Shown here piece by piece: positions 12,301 to 22,995 of a DNA stretch of 64,000 bases. The position numbers and the translations under genes are program-made. Source of the stretch: Chenopodium formosanum (lineage: Eukaryota > Streptophyta > Magnoliopsida > Caryophyllales > Amaranthaceae); NCBI GenBank assembly GCA_024500155.1, contig CM044858.1, forward strand, positions 28,352,786-28,416,785, in the 5' to 3' direction. The notes under the pieces are model-generated. The model did not search any database and was not told the DNA's origin. It worked only from the letters and a program-made list of their open reading frames with translations. Each line of letters starts with the position of its first letter. Within the stretch, counting starts at the first letter, position 1.

Positions 12301-15300
12301 GGTACAGTGTCATAATGTCAACTAATCAATTATAATTTGTGTCAAAATACGGTAGATCCTCATGAAGCTGTTCTGGTTGATGACTTTGAGCAGGGCTTTC
12401 CCCAAGTTAGATAGCTTGGAGCTCCCTTGCTAGCCTTAAGTCTTAAAGATCATCACTATGCTAACCTGATGTCCTAATTAGCTGCTAGGATTGCAAGAGC
12501 TGGGGTGATCTGGGGTGATGCCTACTTTAACAGCTGGGAGATGGCTTTTATGAAAGCATGCTTTTATGGCTTATATGGGAGCATGTTTTTTATTTCACTG
12601 AGCCGTGGCTTACATGGTAAACACAAGCAAGAGGATCTCAGTTTATTATATATTGCGCAAGGAAATCAACATTTGGAGGGGGAATGTACTAGGAAAATTT
12701 TGGAATATGTTAAGAAGTAGATGACACGTCAATGAAATTTATGGACAACATTATGTGGGGCTATCCACAGGAGGTCAGAATGGGTAAATGACGTAAATTT
12801 CCCATTCCCAGAGGCCATAAGCTTCTGTATTTGTTGCCATGTGGTTTCAAGTCATATAGGCTTCTGTATTTTATGCGATGTGGTTTCAACTCGTATAGTT
12901 TTAATAAATCATAAGTTACATTAAAAAACTCTTAAACTGCTTACCTGGGGTCACTGATCATATGGAGTCTGTTTACCAAGGAATAAACTGTCAGCATGTA
13001 TCCTATGTTACATATTTATAAAGAATGATTGTCTATCTGCTATTCAATTTGACTTGTCCATCGCAGGGAATTAGATCTTTAAAGTGTGATGCTGTGATTG
13101 GCAACATGCTTTATTTTTGGCTGGGTCATATCTGGAAATCTAATATTAGCTGCATATGAGATAGAAATTCCATTTTTTGGGTTTATTTCTATGCTTCATT
13201 GCAATAATGCAATGTTATTTTTTGAGTTAAAAGTAGGAATTCCTTTGGGAAATGCGACCATGTTCATTTCTGGTTATTATAGGCTTATAGCAGTTATCGA
13301 ACTCAGTATATGATTTGAAATGTCCAATGTACTCTTCTGTACAAGCTTTCTGAGTGATTGACACAATTATGGCTGCAGGTTACTATATTTTCTGGATTTG
13401 TGAGCTATCAAATGGTTCGTGATGCATATGATGGTAATTTCTTACAACTCAACAATCCAGTACCTATGTTCTCTATTGCAAAGAGTGACAATTTTGGAAT
13501 GTCAAGGTTGTTGGTGTTTCATTGTGAATACAATCAAAAGACTTTGTCATTGGATAAGTTTCAAGCATTTATTACCATAAACCAAACGTGTATGGTATCC
13601 ATAAAGTAGTCTGATAATACAAATGAAGTGTTTATTAAAATTAAAGAATTATTACATGGGATAGGCAAGTACTGACCAAGCATATGAAAGGCTTGAGAAG
13701 TTAGACAACCTCAAAGAGAATATGTGGTTACGTGGATGAAATGTTTCTGATAGATTCTACTGATTAGCAGTTTCTGATACATGGGATTAATCTGCGATTC
13801 CCTGAGTCCCTGGGTAGTGGTACCCTAAGGCTGCACATGACTTGAGAATCTGGGTTGCTGACTCAATGTCTTGATAACCATCTATCTTTGATATGATGTT
13901 ATATTGATCCTTTTTTGGTTACAATTTATTTTTATTGGTACTCCTATAGTTTGCCTTACTTATGTGCCTCTAATTAAAATTCACGTTGCGGACTTCTTAA
14001 GCTTTAGCTTGAAAAGATGCTCAACCAGGGTAGAGCGCTTTCAAAGAGGCACACTAGAAGTGCACAAGGTGCATCTGAGGTGCACTTCAATCATTTAAAA
14101 ATACTCATAGAGGAGGATATATAAGATTTGAATAAAAAAGAAGCAAAATCGGAAAGTGGGTTGAAGTTGATCATTTAGGAAATTTATGCATTAGTAGAGA
14201 TTGAAAGGTATTGTGTGTAATTGTTCTGGAGAGATCTCCATATTATCCAATCCAGCCAAGTGTTTGTGTCATATTATCAGTTTGGCACCCATTCTATTAT
14301 AGTACTATAGATGTAGAGTTGAAGCTGTTCTTGAATCACTACACCTTTTATTTCGATTCCGCTTGTGCAATTGATAACATTATTTTGATCAATGAATAAG
14401 AATTTGTTGGCTGACCCCATTATTTTGGAACTAATGCTTTGTTGTTGTTGAATGAGAATGTGTTAAAAAAATGCTATAGTTCTTAAACATGGATTTTTTT
14501 TTAGCTAATCTTGAAATACTTCAAGTTCAGGCTCTGTTTTCTCAGCTGATATTGGACGAAATAAACTAACCTAAAAAAAGGTACTTTAACTGAACTTAAC
14601 TTGTTTTTGCTGATCCCTTGTTTAATTTGGCTTATTCACTGGAACTCATTTTAATAAGTTATAGAGGATAGAGCCTAAGTTAAGGAAAGCACGGGTCACA
14701 AGTAAGTGCAGTGAAAGTTTGATGTAATAATACTATTTTGAAACTGCAGAACACCAGCACCCCAAAAAAGCTAAAAGTACCAGACCCTTTTGTCCCTTTA
14801 CTAGATGGTATATATGTACTAGTTTAGTGAAAAACTATGACTTCAATTATTATTTTTTGTTTTTTTATTTTTTTGTTGTTCTTTGTTTTGTAAATTTATT
14901 GAACTTAATAGTGTTGTCCGTAGATTCCTAAAACGAGCAATAGTACGTATATGTCATAATGTATAAGTGGGGGTGGCCATTTTGGATCTCGGTTGTCTGT
15001 GTCCTCAAGCAACAATGTCTTAAATAAGGAATTCTTTCCGACAGAACTCCGTAGTACTGTTAAGTATCATGACTTCATCCATGCAGTCTTTCCATACATG
15101 ATCTTCAGCCTTGTATTGGCATTGAGGCTGTCTTAATATGCTATTTATGTCTTAGTACTTTCTTGGCCATACCTAAGCAAACTGCACTAAACCTCACATA
15201 TTTGTGCTTCTCATCCATAAATGATGAGATCACTTGGATGCATTTGTGGTACTGATACATGTCATTAAGCACTTTTCAGTCTAATCAGATTGGTCTACTT

Positions 15301-17732
15301 TGGGACATTATTGTTTGAGTCAGCCCCTGATTTTGGAAATTGAGTTGCTAATTAGTGTTGATATTTGATTATTATGGGATTGTGGATGAGAATTCAATGT
15401 AACTTCCATACTGCTGAAAGATTATCCTGGCTCGCATTCGTGTGTGTTGCAATTTTTAGAGTTCATGAGCTTTGACTTGCGTAAAACATTCTACCTTTCG
15501 TCATTGCTTTATGCTCTTTATAGATTTTGGAAATCTATGTTGACATCAGACTAAACATTTTTTTTTTATTTTTTTTTTATTTTTTTGCCTTTGCTTTGCC
15601 TTCTCATTGCTCTTCATTCTACACTTCTTCAGCAGGGAGACATCGTTTTGGGAGTCTACTGTCTTTCAGTCATTCTTCAGGTAAATTAGACAGAATTTAC
15701 ATGAAAGGTCCAGGCGGACGTGGAGAAGTTGAAGTTGCTGTTTCTGGTGTTGAAGGTACAAGAATATTAAACTCTTTCAATGGACTAGTTGACATTCGAC
15801 ATTTTATTTCCAAAATATATACACGAGAGTTTGTGCATTTAGTCATCTATTTTTTTTTCTGTGAAGGTCCGGAGGTGGTTATTTTTTTTGCAGCATAATA
15901 ATAATGGATATGTTTATAACTTTTTTGGACTTAATGGGAAACAGAGAGTAGAGACGCAAAATTCGTTGATATTTTTGAAAATGTTAATGTATAACTGTAT
16001 ATAGGTCCTAATACAGAGAGTGAGGGATAGCTCAAGTGGTTATAGCATCCCTCCCGGTTCCAGGAGATACTGGGATCGATTCTCACCCCTGCCCTTGTGG
16101 CTCTCTAAACACCAAAAAAAAGGTCCTAATACATGTCTTAGAGCTTGCATTTAGCTTCTCATTCCTTTGTTTTTATAAGTTACTTTTACCTATTTCTTGT
16201 TATGCTTTGTCTCCATTTGTTTATGGCTAATTAATCAAGTATTTGTGTAAATTGGGGTGATCAGGGGAAACCTTTAATTGCAGATATCAAGTATTTGTGT
16301 AAATTGGGGATGATCAGGGGAAACCTTTAATTGCTGATAATCTAAGTGGGAATAAAGCTTAGGTGTAGCAAAGGAAACCTCTTTCAATCCTCTCTTGCTC
16401 AACATTAATTCTTTCTCATTTTTCCATGGATAAACAACAGTTGCATCTTCAAGTTCTTTGTTTGCCAAACAACTGAACGTTATTGTTCTGTCATTTCCGT
16501 GTAGTAATGAATTAACATAATCCCCCAGTCTGATTTCTGTATAGATTTTTAACAAAAGTTAATCATATGAATGCTCTTTCCAGAATTAATTTTACTTTGG
16601 AGATTCAGTTGTTTTGCCTGGTGTATCCATCTCTGCAGGAAGATGAGGAAGATCCTATCTGATATAGTCCACACAGACTCCTATCCAAACCATCTCTGCA
16701 GTTATACTCTAAGAACTATACGGAGAATTCTAAAAAAAATTATGAGTCACCCCCTGCCCCCCATATGTCAAGCAGCTAGAACTGTTATTAATTCCTATCT
16801 TCTGCCATGCTATAAACTGATGTTTTAGAGACTTGTAACTTGTTCTAGATGCTGCTAAGCCCATGGTTCAACTACCTCTTCCCCACAGAAATTAATACCT
16901 CTTTTAATAGAGTATCCACTCTTAAGATGCCACTGATGTTGTGAAAATCCTTGATGGAACTCATTCCTGACTTTGTATATCTTCTAGCTAGCCCCTCGAG
17001 GAGGGTTATAACTCTACCAGTCATGCTCCTTCACATACACTTTATTAACCAACATCACACAAAGATTATCCTCTTTGGAAGCTATTTGTCATTATTTTTA
17101 ATACTGAGTGGCTGGATATATAGAGGAAAAATATGATGAGAGAGATTATCAGCGTTACATTAAATTACGGAGTACAAAAAATTTGTAATTATAGAATATA
17201 GATTGTAGCTGAAGTTATTATTCTGAATACAGTTAATTTGTATTTCAGATGCAATCTCAACATTTTGTTCAATTTATTATTGTGCTTGGTGATAAATAAT
17301 TAAATTATTTTGTTTAACCAGACCAAAGCCAGCATTCATCAAGGCCTTCTTCACCTGTTGAATCAAAAAGTGGATTTGGTTTTGCTACAATTGTCCGGAG
17401 AGCTGCATCTGCTGCTTCTGTTGCTGCTAAACAGGCGTACGCAGCTGCTTCAAATAATTTAGATGATGAGATGTTGCCTCTCAACTGCTCTTTAATGTCT
17501 GTATCATTGCCTTGGGAACACATTGCACATGATCTCTTGTTTAAGGTAACAGTTTATGAAAATTGTTATTATTGTGCACTTTAGTGCTGCAAGTTTTTTT
17601 ACTTCAAAATGAATGTATTTAAGCTTTGCTGGTCTTTTTATATTAGATATCTTATCAGTATGCTGCCTATTCTTATACGTTTCCTTGTTCTATTTTCATC
17701 AAAATCAGGGTGGTCCACCAGTGAGCATGTGA
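314..17732 (+). CDS. KIAA0930 (DUF2045) family protein, 12 coding exons, 388 aa
   Basis: Exons by splice sites and reading phase: 314-345, 2395-2584, 2696-2770, 3080-3186, 7026-7086, 7238-7297, 7393-7467, 7631-7771, 13379-13433, 15633-15755, 17322-17545, 17709-17732 (stop TGA). All have GT donors and AG acceptors, and phases join without a break: 1167 nt, 388 aa, close to the roughly 400 aa recalled for human KIAA0930. Blocks matching that family in order: RQDDDLIFFVRK (exon 2), VDWRRSFYLNLI (exon 4), VYASPSR and DSRK (exon 6), YPDICFAIDDFDSTF (exon 7), IFSGFVSYQMVRDAYD (exon 9), YMKGPGGRGEVEVAVSGV (exon 10) and SVSLPWEHIAHDLL (exon 11). Molecular function is not established. No signal peptide or membrane span is evident; exon 11 has an Ala-rich stretch. 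The ATG at 314 is chosen because it alone joins exon 2 in phase. Intron transposons are all outside splice sites, so the gene looks intact. Confidence 0.88.
346..2394 (+). other. Intron 1 of the KIAA0930-like gene
   Basis: 2.05-kb intron, donor GTATCA after 345 and acceptor AAG before 2395. Contains an AT-rich partial inverted repeat (about 497-680, TTATTATTTTCATTTT against AAAAGAAAATGAATAAA) that looks MITE-like but has no clear target duplication, and a short LINE-tail insertion (listed separately). Nothing else recognised. Confidence 0.6.
1172..1238 (+). mobile_element. Severely 5'-truncated LINE 3' tail
   Basis: A 67-bp fragment ending in TTGATTGATTGA. It closely matches a second copy at 9568-9640 (shared GGTTCATGTAGCCGAC and AAGGCTTTGATTGATT). 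It is flanked by an imperfect ~20-bp direct repeat around GGTGCATGGT (1152-1171 and 1239-1258, three mismatches), the signature of target-primed insertion. Confidence 0.6.
4213..4217. repeat. Target-site duplication CATTC (left)
   Basis: Five bases CATTC directly before the left LTR (TG at 4218), repeated directly after the right LTR at 6986-6990. Confidence 0.9.
4218..4680 (-). repeat. LTR (3' LTR in element orientation)
   Basis: 463-bp long terminal repeat of the gag/protease-only element, TG...CA, aligned almost base for base with 6522-6985. Confidence 0.9.
4795..5457 (-). pseudogene. Gag zinc knuckle and retropepsin of the intron-4 LTR element (fragment)
   Basis: A 220-aa open stretch on the minus strand, the largest intact piece of a broken gag-pol frame. 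A CCHC-like knuckle lies near residues 56-68 (CFWCDERWGVGHRC), typical of the Gag C-terminus. It is followed by a retroviral-type aspartic protease: MIDPGATHNFIS carries the active-site D-x-G (DPG rather than the usual DSG/DTG), and DLILGIQWLEKLG is the second family block. Translation stops at a TGA just after INWKT. The same frame then reads on through RFTRWLPITLAGEPTL before meeting the internal deletion, so the stop is secondary decay. The upstream Gag core is in other frames at 5600-6450. Confidence 0.8.
5560..6443 (-). pseudogene. Broken Gag (coiled coil and core) of the intron-4 LTR element
   Basis: Minus-strand pieces of a Ty3/gypsy Gag in several frames. 6443-6231 encodes the N-terminal charged coiled coil (ADALDEKMEEIDSRL). 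6050-5814 encodes the core block SEMYFEFYQLMEKEKMEAA followed by LKWFQWEH, diagnostic of this family. 5830-5580 continues it in another frame. Frameshifts and stops make it non-functional here. The plus-strand ORFs over the same DNA are shadows. Confidence 0.75.
6507..6519 (-). other. Primer-binding site, tRNA-Met type
   Basis: The minus strand reads TTGGTATCAGAGC directly inside the right LTR (first base 6522), complementary to the 3' end of initiator tRNA-Met. It fixes the element's orientation as minus. Confidence 0.9.
6522..6985 (-). repeat. LTR (5' LTR in element orientation)
   Basis: 464-bp partner of 4218-4680. It ends CCATCACA and is followed by the second CATTC duplication at 6986-6990. 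Confidence 0.9.
8050..8502 (-). mobile_element. Non-autonomous Helitron, 453 bp
   Basis: On the minus strand it starts TCTAATATTTAAAC and ends with a GC-rich hairpin (CACG...CGTG) followed by CTAG. It sits between host A and T with no duplication, the Helitron rule. No coding capacity. Confidence 0.65.
8656..9125. mobile_element. Stowaway-like MITE, 470 bp, with internal duplication
   Basis: Starts CTCCTTCTATGTTTTTTTAAG; the reverse complement of its end is CTCCCTCCGTGTTTTCCTAAG. TA flanks it on both sides (8654-8655 and 9126-9127). Inside, a ~155-bp block beginning ATTTTGATTTTATATTTTC is present twice in tandem (about 8744-8900 and 8902-9050). Inserted in the LINE relic. Confidence 0.8.
9568..9640 (+). 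mobile_element. 5'-truncated LINE 3' tail
   Basis: Second copy of the fragment at 1172-1238, here plus-oriented inside the minus-oriented LINE relic and ending TTGATTGATTGATT. The flanks resemble each other (CCGCCTCTTATG and CCGCCTTTTGTG), suggesting a target duplication. Confidence 0.5.
10089..10802. mobile_element. 714-bp TIR element with 8-bp duplication (hAT-like, non-autonomous)
   Basis: Begins CTTAGTTTTAAAAGGCG and ends with the inverted form CGCTTTTTAAAACTAAG. It is bounded by exact 8-bp repeats CTAAAGAC at 10081-10088 and 10803-10810; eight bases is the hAT length. Both ends are rich in AGGCGC/GCGCCT motifs that can pair. The centre (about 10400-10600) is different: ACCACCGTCGCCGGCAACC followed by TTAGGGTTT-type leader sequence, which looks like a host gene 5' region. 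No transposase. Confidence 0.75.
14409..14448 (+). mobile_element. 40-bp RTE LINE tail insertion
   Basis: GGCTGACCCCATTATTTTGG...GCTTTGTTGTTG resembles the extreme 3' end of plant RTE LINEs. It is flanked by a 16-bp near-perfect direct repeat (TGAATAAGAATTTGTT at 14393-14408, TGAATGAGAATGTGTT at 14449-14464). Lies in intron 9. Confidence 0.6.
15631..15636 (+). promoter_or_regulatory. Tandem (NAGNAG) acceptor of exon 10
   Basis: The intron ends TTCAGCAGGG. Cutting after the first AG (exon from 15633) or the second (exon from 15636) both keep frame, giving proteins that differ by one alanine before GRHRFGS. Confidence 0.6.
16016..16120 (+). mobile_element. tRNA-derived SINE, 105 bp
   Basis: Contains TAGCTCAAGTGGTTATAGC (box A-like) and GGGATCGATTCTCAC (box B-like), then a short A-rich tail. 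Flanked by an exact 13-bp duplication AGGTCCTAATACA (16003-16015 and 16121-16133). It sits in intron 10 in the gene's orientation. Confidence 0.85.
16235..16338 (+). repeat. Tandem duplication of about 51 bp
   Basis: Two adjacent copies of a block containing ATCAAGTATTTGTGTAAATTG and GATCAGGGGAAACCTTTAATTGC, nearly identical. Intron 10. Confidence 0.75.
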
Positions 17733-18634
17733 TCTTTTATCTTGCTGAGCAGAGGATGCACAATGCATAACTATCAAATACACAATTTGCAGACTATTCC
17801 AGATATTGGATCTTCTGTCCATATCTTTAGATTGGAAACTCCCAGAAACTGGGTTAATCATGATTTCTTGAGTGTTTTTGTGTTAGATGGTTCTAATGCA
17901 TCCTCGAGTTTGAGCAAACTGCATTCTACAACTATTGTATATATGTGAAGTTTAGTTCTTTTCTTTTCTTTTCTTTTGCCTTGGTCTTTTCTTAAGAAAT
18001 GGGATGAAACTTGCATAGGAATTGCAAATAGCTTATGGAATTGAATCTACTCATGTATTTTGAGGTGCCCTTGTATTTTCGAAGGAGGTACAGAGGGGGA
18101 AGCAATATTTTTCTCTTTTGATGTGCATTGCTGCTGCTAGATTAATGTGTGAAACAAAAATAATAGCATGACTAATTTTTTTCCCCTATATGGTTGTAGC
18201 TTGGGCTTTGGTTGTTTTTTGTTGGAAGGTGCTGCAACTGTAGTAGATGTAGATGCTTATTGGCTAGTTGTGGTTGCTCGGACCTTAAGGGAAATATTCA
18301 GTAAGCAATGCTGTGAGGCTCATCACCTCATCTCTAGTAGATGAGCTCTTTTGAAGTACCCTCTACTCTTTTTGACTTACGCCTCTCAGGAAGTACTCTG
18401 ATTGCTAGTGGTAGAGGTTGTCTGAGATATACTTTATCCCAGTGCTTAGGACTCGGCATAGGAGGGAGTATATGCTCATAAGCTAAGAGATATGTATCTC
18501 TACTGTAAGTAGAGTGGACATAGTATGCATAAGAGATTAACAAAGAGCTAAAATGAAAAATGAAAAGCTTGAACCCACTCCTATGGACTCTAAGTCGAAG
18601 CTTGGCGCTTGATGGCAATGTCATCTCTAATTCT
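17733..18634 (+). other. 3' UTR and downstream flank of the KIAA0930-like gene
   Basis: AT-rich sequence after the stop codon; the transcript end probably lies within the first 300 bases but no signal is decisive. The rest (about 18040-18630) shows no recognisable gene. ORFs on both strands here lack any known motif. Confidence 0.4.
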
Positions 18635-19130
18635 TTCTTACACAGGAGACAGGAGTGTAGCAGGTGCTTTTAAGGAACAAACCTTTTCTAGACCTAACAT
18701 TATTGCCTTCATGTCTTCCCTTCAAGAGCCACACATTGATGCACTTAAGCACATCATAAGTCAAAGGTACCCTTGATCATGGTTTTCCTCTATCGCTACA
18801 CCCACCCGGATCTCCATTACAGATGCCGATTGGAATGGTCCTGACAAGCATTGTTCTACCCCCAGATACTATGTCTTTTTGGGTGATAATCTCATTTCTT
18901 GGCGTACAAAGAGAAGATTTACCTTGTGATGATGTATATGCGCTTACTTATCAAGCAAGCCGATTCAACACCAACAAACAAAGCTAATTGTTTGTGAAAA
19001 AATTGCTACAGGCCATGTTTGTGACCCACATTCGTTTTTCATATCAGTATGCAAGGATACGGTATACCTCGACAACTACTCTTGGACTTCAAATTCAGTC
19101 TGAGAGTTTGTCTTTCTCCTGCACAGGGGT
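18635..19130 (+). pseudogene. Ty1/copia pol 3' end relic (RT end and RNase H)
   Basis: Broken plus-strand reading with copia landmarks: QEPHIDALKHIISQRY (the block before RNase H), DADWNGPDKHCST then YYVFLGDNLISWRTK (RNase H core), and a decayed VTHIRFSYQYARI corresponding to the usual VRSxxQxADIFTK end. Several frame changes. No LTR was found on either side, so boundaries are approximate. Confidence 0.75.
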
Positions 19131-19748
19131 ATATATTAATATTATCCTCATAAATTTTATAAAAAAGTATATTTTTTAATCATATAAACCCTTGTTTCTC
19201 TAATATTAGGTTTGTACTACAGACTATACCTATATATTTATATACATTGATTAATGATAATTTTCTTGATTAATACATTGATTAATCAAGAAGAATTACG
19301 CACTTCTACACATCTCTATCAAGAAGTTATTGCACTTAAATTGATAACATTTGGACAAACACGTCAATTATGGTACTTCAATTCAAGGACATTGTCAACA
19401 TGTGATGACAATATAAAATTCAAAATGGGAATACTATACACCTAAGGAAATGGCCTCCATTAGTGGGCTATAAGTTGGTTGGAACATGGAGCAGCACAAA
19501 CTAACTGCCAAGTATAGTAGTAAAGCAGAAAGCAGTGTTTCAACAATAAAAACCGTTCCAAAATATTCTTTTTGTCCTTTGGTTTTTGATAATTTATCTG
19601 CTTTTAAGTTTAACTAGTTGTGGCTATCGAGCCCAATAAACTAGTATTAAGTGTCGGTAATATAGTAGTGTAAGTGAATGTGTAATAATACTTATTGTTG
19701 TATTTATTGTTGAGGAGTAGAAACAATTGTTATTATTTTGTAAAATAA

Positions 19749-19922
19749 CTAGATGAAAGCCTGTGCGATGCACGGTTTTTTTATATATAAATCTCAAGAT
19801 AATATATTTTCATATAGATTCTATGTTTTTTTTTTTTAATTATTTGATTTATTTTACTATCTAAAAGTTTTAGACAAAAAAACACATAATATTTTAATTA
19901 AAGTGTTATTGCCTATTACAAA

Positions 19923-19971
<49 letters not shown>

Positions 19972-21607
19972 AATGTAATTTATGATTCGACTTTTTTTTA
20001 TTGTTTTTTTGTATTTTATCGTGGTTGTTAATTATATGACAACTGAATTTAAAAATATGAATAAATTGTAAATATGATATCTTTCAAAAAAAAATTTGTA
20101 TATGTGATATTATTTTATCTGTTACTTATTAGGATAAAATCTTTAATATGAAATGATATTTTTTTATTTTTAAATAATATAAATCCTAAATCATTATTCG
20201 TTGTTTTTTAAAAGATAAAAATAATAAAAAATAATAAAATCATGTATACTATAGATAGAATCACCAACTTCGTTCACACCCATATCTTTTCCATCTAATC
20301 AAAATGGATAAATAAAATATGTTAGCAAAAATAAAATTTACATAAAATTAATCTTTATAGTCTTATAAAAGAAATCAATGTATATATTTACCGGAAGTGA
20401 AAAATTGTTGTGAAATTGATCTAAAAATTTTAATTGTACAAAATCAAATCTAGATCTATGCATTGGAATTTTATCATCATCCTCAATTGCCCGAACAATA
20501 ATATTTTAAAAAATTAAATCATTATATATTTACCGGAAGTGAAAAATTGTTGTGAAATTGATCTAAAATTTTAATTGTACAAAATCAAATCTAGATCTAT
20601 GCATTGAAATTTTATCATCATTCTCAATTGCCCAAAAATATTTTAAAAAATTAAATCATTATTTTGTTGTCACTAACAATGCGTGCGATATTGCTTCTTA
20701 TTTGTAACGATTGAAAAGTATCTAATGGCGTAAACTTTTCTTTCAATTTATTTTGGACGAAAAGCTACAAAGTTAGCTTTAATTGAGGCATGAACGCAAT
20801 CATCCTGTAATTAAAAATAAAAATTAAGTTAATTTGATGGCTTGATTATGCTACCTAAATCACAAAAAAATTGTTTTAATCATAACATTAATTAATAAAA
20901 ACTAAAAAGGTTTATAAGAAATGTAAAAAATGTAAACGATTTATAAAGATATAATACCTCTTCGTACTTTGATTTTCCAATCATTTTTGATCGAATTTAA
21001 TTATCTGATTTAATTAGATCTGCATGTAAAAACAAAATTCAATAAACAAAACATAAACATATAATCATTAAGTTTTCCAAATAAACACAATGTAAGCAAT
21101 AATCACAAATATATACATTTAACACATGAAATTTAAAAATTAAACTAAGAATTACGCAACCATTGATGACCTAAAACGGACACAAAATTCGCTTGATTTG
21201 GTTTTGTATTGATATGAGATTTTATGTGAGTCGTAGAATGCGTCAATTTATAGTGGTAGGCATCACAAATTTTAATTTAATTACAATTTAAAAATAATTT
21301 TTATTTCTTATCATAAACACTATAAAGATTATCTTAGATATATAAATCCTATATCTAAAGATGATTTTTGTAAAAGATAAATTTTAGTTTTTTAAATAAA
21401 TTAAATCCTCATAAATCATTATTCGTTGTTTTTACCTACGTGTCAAATTTCTTAAATCTCATTCGTCGCTTTTATTTAGGTGGCAAGTGAATTTTTTAAT
21501 TCTAAAATAAAATAGAATTCTAATTTTTAATTGGTCAAAAATATACCTTTGCTTATGTGGCGTGCCGAATGCTCTCCAAAAATGCCTACTTTATTTAATA
21601 TATTAGA
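19749..21607 (-). mobile_element. Non-autonomous Helitron, 1859 bp
   Basis: On the minus strand it starts TCTAATATATTAAATAAAG, and its right-hand flank gives host A. It ends with hairpin GTGC-ATC-GCAC about 12 nt before terminal CTAG, followed by host T. No Rep/helicase coding. It holds a T tract of about 40 bp (19925-19964) and a 142-bp tandem duplication starting TTTACCGGAAGTG (20387 and 20529). Confidence 0.7.
20383..20660. repeat. 142-bp tandem duplication inside the Helitron
   Basis: Two adjacent copies containing TTTACCGGAAGTGAAAAATT and AAATCTAGATCTATGCATTG with few differences; the second is slightly shortened. Confidence 0.85.
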
Positions 21608-22259
21608 TTATAATTTAATGTTTGTGAAAACAGTAAGAATAATTAAGCATTTTGTAATTAAGTATAGAAATATTATTCATATTGTGACTATTGCCTATAA
21701 GTGTATTAATATTTTATAATATTACCTCACCTTTTTAAAATTACTCTCATGCCTAAATAATTTGCCCGCCCTTTAAAAATCATATACATCATCGATGAAG
21801 GCTGTATCTTGTACAACATATTCTTTGTGGAAATAAAAGATACCTTTGATTAATTATAAAAAGCACTATCCATTGTTACACATCACAATTCATCTTGCTT
21901 AATTAATTAGTTTAGATTTCACATCTAAAATCGAGCAACATTCGCATGGTCGGTATCCTTCACTGGCTTCAAATCCTCAACTAATATGATTATCAACCTG
22001 CATCATCAAATAAAATAAGAAAATAAACACCACCACTTTCCTACCAAACATATTGAAAACTTTGTATTCAATGAAAATAAACTCATTACCATGTATGTAT
22101 AAGTTAGTAAGAAAAGCAGAATATAGGAAAACTCAAACAGGAGAACAAGATTGAGATACACAAAATACAACAACCATATCCTTTACAAGCAAATCCTACA
22201 AGGCACATGTGATATATACAATACCCATAATTGATTTTACAACAGAATTTTACATAATA
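21608..22259. other. AT-rich spacer
   Basis: No gene or element boundary recognised between the Helitron and the purine-rich tract. Confidence 0.4.
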
Positions 22260-22284
22260 AAGTCACAAATTTATGACTACAAAA

Positions 22285-22995
22285 TTCAGTGGGAGAGACT
22301 CGAGAAAGAAGAGAAAGAGAGATAGAGAGGAAGAAATAGGAAGAGAGGGAGACAAAAAAAAGAGGGGGGATGGAAAAGAAAGAGAAGGGTCAAGAGAAAA
22401 AGACAAAGAGAGCCAAGAATGAAAAGGGCTAGAAGATAGAGAGAAGGGTTGGGAGAGAAAAAAAGGCCAGGAGAAAGAGAAAGAATGGATAGATATATAT
22501 AGATAAATAGAAAAGGCAATGCCGAGAGAAAGAGATCGAGAGAGAGAGAGAGAGAGAGGGGGGGACCGAGAGGGTCGGTTAAGAGATGAAGGTGCTAGGA
22601 AAGAAAAAGAAGGCAAGGTCGCGAGAGAAGAGGGGGTAAGAGAGAAAGGTGCTATGAAATAGAGAAAAAGGTACTTCAAAAAAGAAAGAGAAAAGGCAGG
22701 CCATAAGCTAAGAGTAAAGGGCATGCCGAGGGATAGATAAAGAAGGGCCGGGAGAGAGGGGCCAAGAGACGGGAAAAAGGATCTGGGAGAAGAGAGAAAA
22801 TAAGAAAGAGGGGCTGGGAAAAATAAAGTGAGATAGAGAGAGAACGAGGGCCAAGAGAGATAGAGGAGGTCGAAAGATCGAATAAAGCTAGAGCGCTAAA
22901 TAGAGATAGGGGGATGGGAAAGAGAGCGAGAGAGATAGAGAGAGGGCTCAAGGGAGAGCAAAAGAAAGATAGATGTTGGGGGGAGGAGAGCAAGA
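22285..22995. repeat. Purine-rich tract of about 700 bp
   Basis: The plus strand is overwhelmingly A and G (GAGAGAAAGAGAGGG-type) with scattered pyrimidines and no strict period. The long Ser/Leu/Phe/Pro-rich minus-strand ORFs are by-products of CT-rich sequence. Confidence 0.8.

Larger units (their letters stand above)
7772..13378 (+). other. Intron 8 of the KIAA0930-like gene, transposon-rich
   Basis: 5.6-kb intron carrying a short Helitron, a minus-strand RTE LINE relic interrupted by a Stowaway MITE, a LINE tail and a 714-bp TIR element (listed separately). From about 11560 to 13378 I see only diverged AT-rich sequence, including a loose repeat near 12815-12900 (GCTTCTGTATTT...ATGTGGTTTCAA twice). 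Confidence 0.7.

Noticed and set aside
16030..16100. tRNA gene
   Set aside because: Box A and B are present but there is no cloverleaf, and the A-rich tail and 13-bp duplication show it is a SINE.
16639..16700. Possible extra exon in intron 10 (acceptor-like CTCTGCAG then GAAGATGAGGAAGATCC)
   Set aside because: It has stops in the needed phase and no good donor; exons 10 and 11 already join in phase.
17742..17948. 68-codon ORF after exon 12
   Set aside because: The short exon ending GGPPVSM gives a natural C-terminus matching the family's end; this ORF lies in the 3' UTR and has no motif.
22263..22993. Ser/Leu/Phe/Pro-rich ORFs of 153, 105 and 77 codons
   Set aside because: Low-complexity translation of a CT-rich strand; no domain and overlapping frames.
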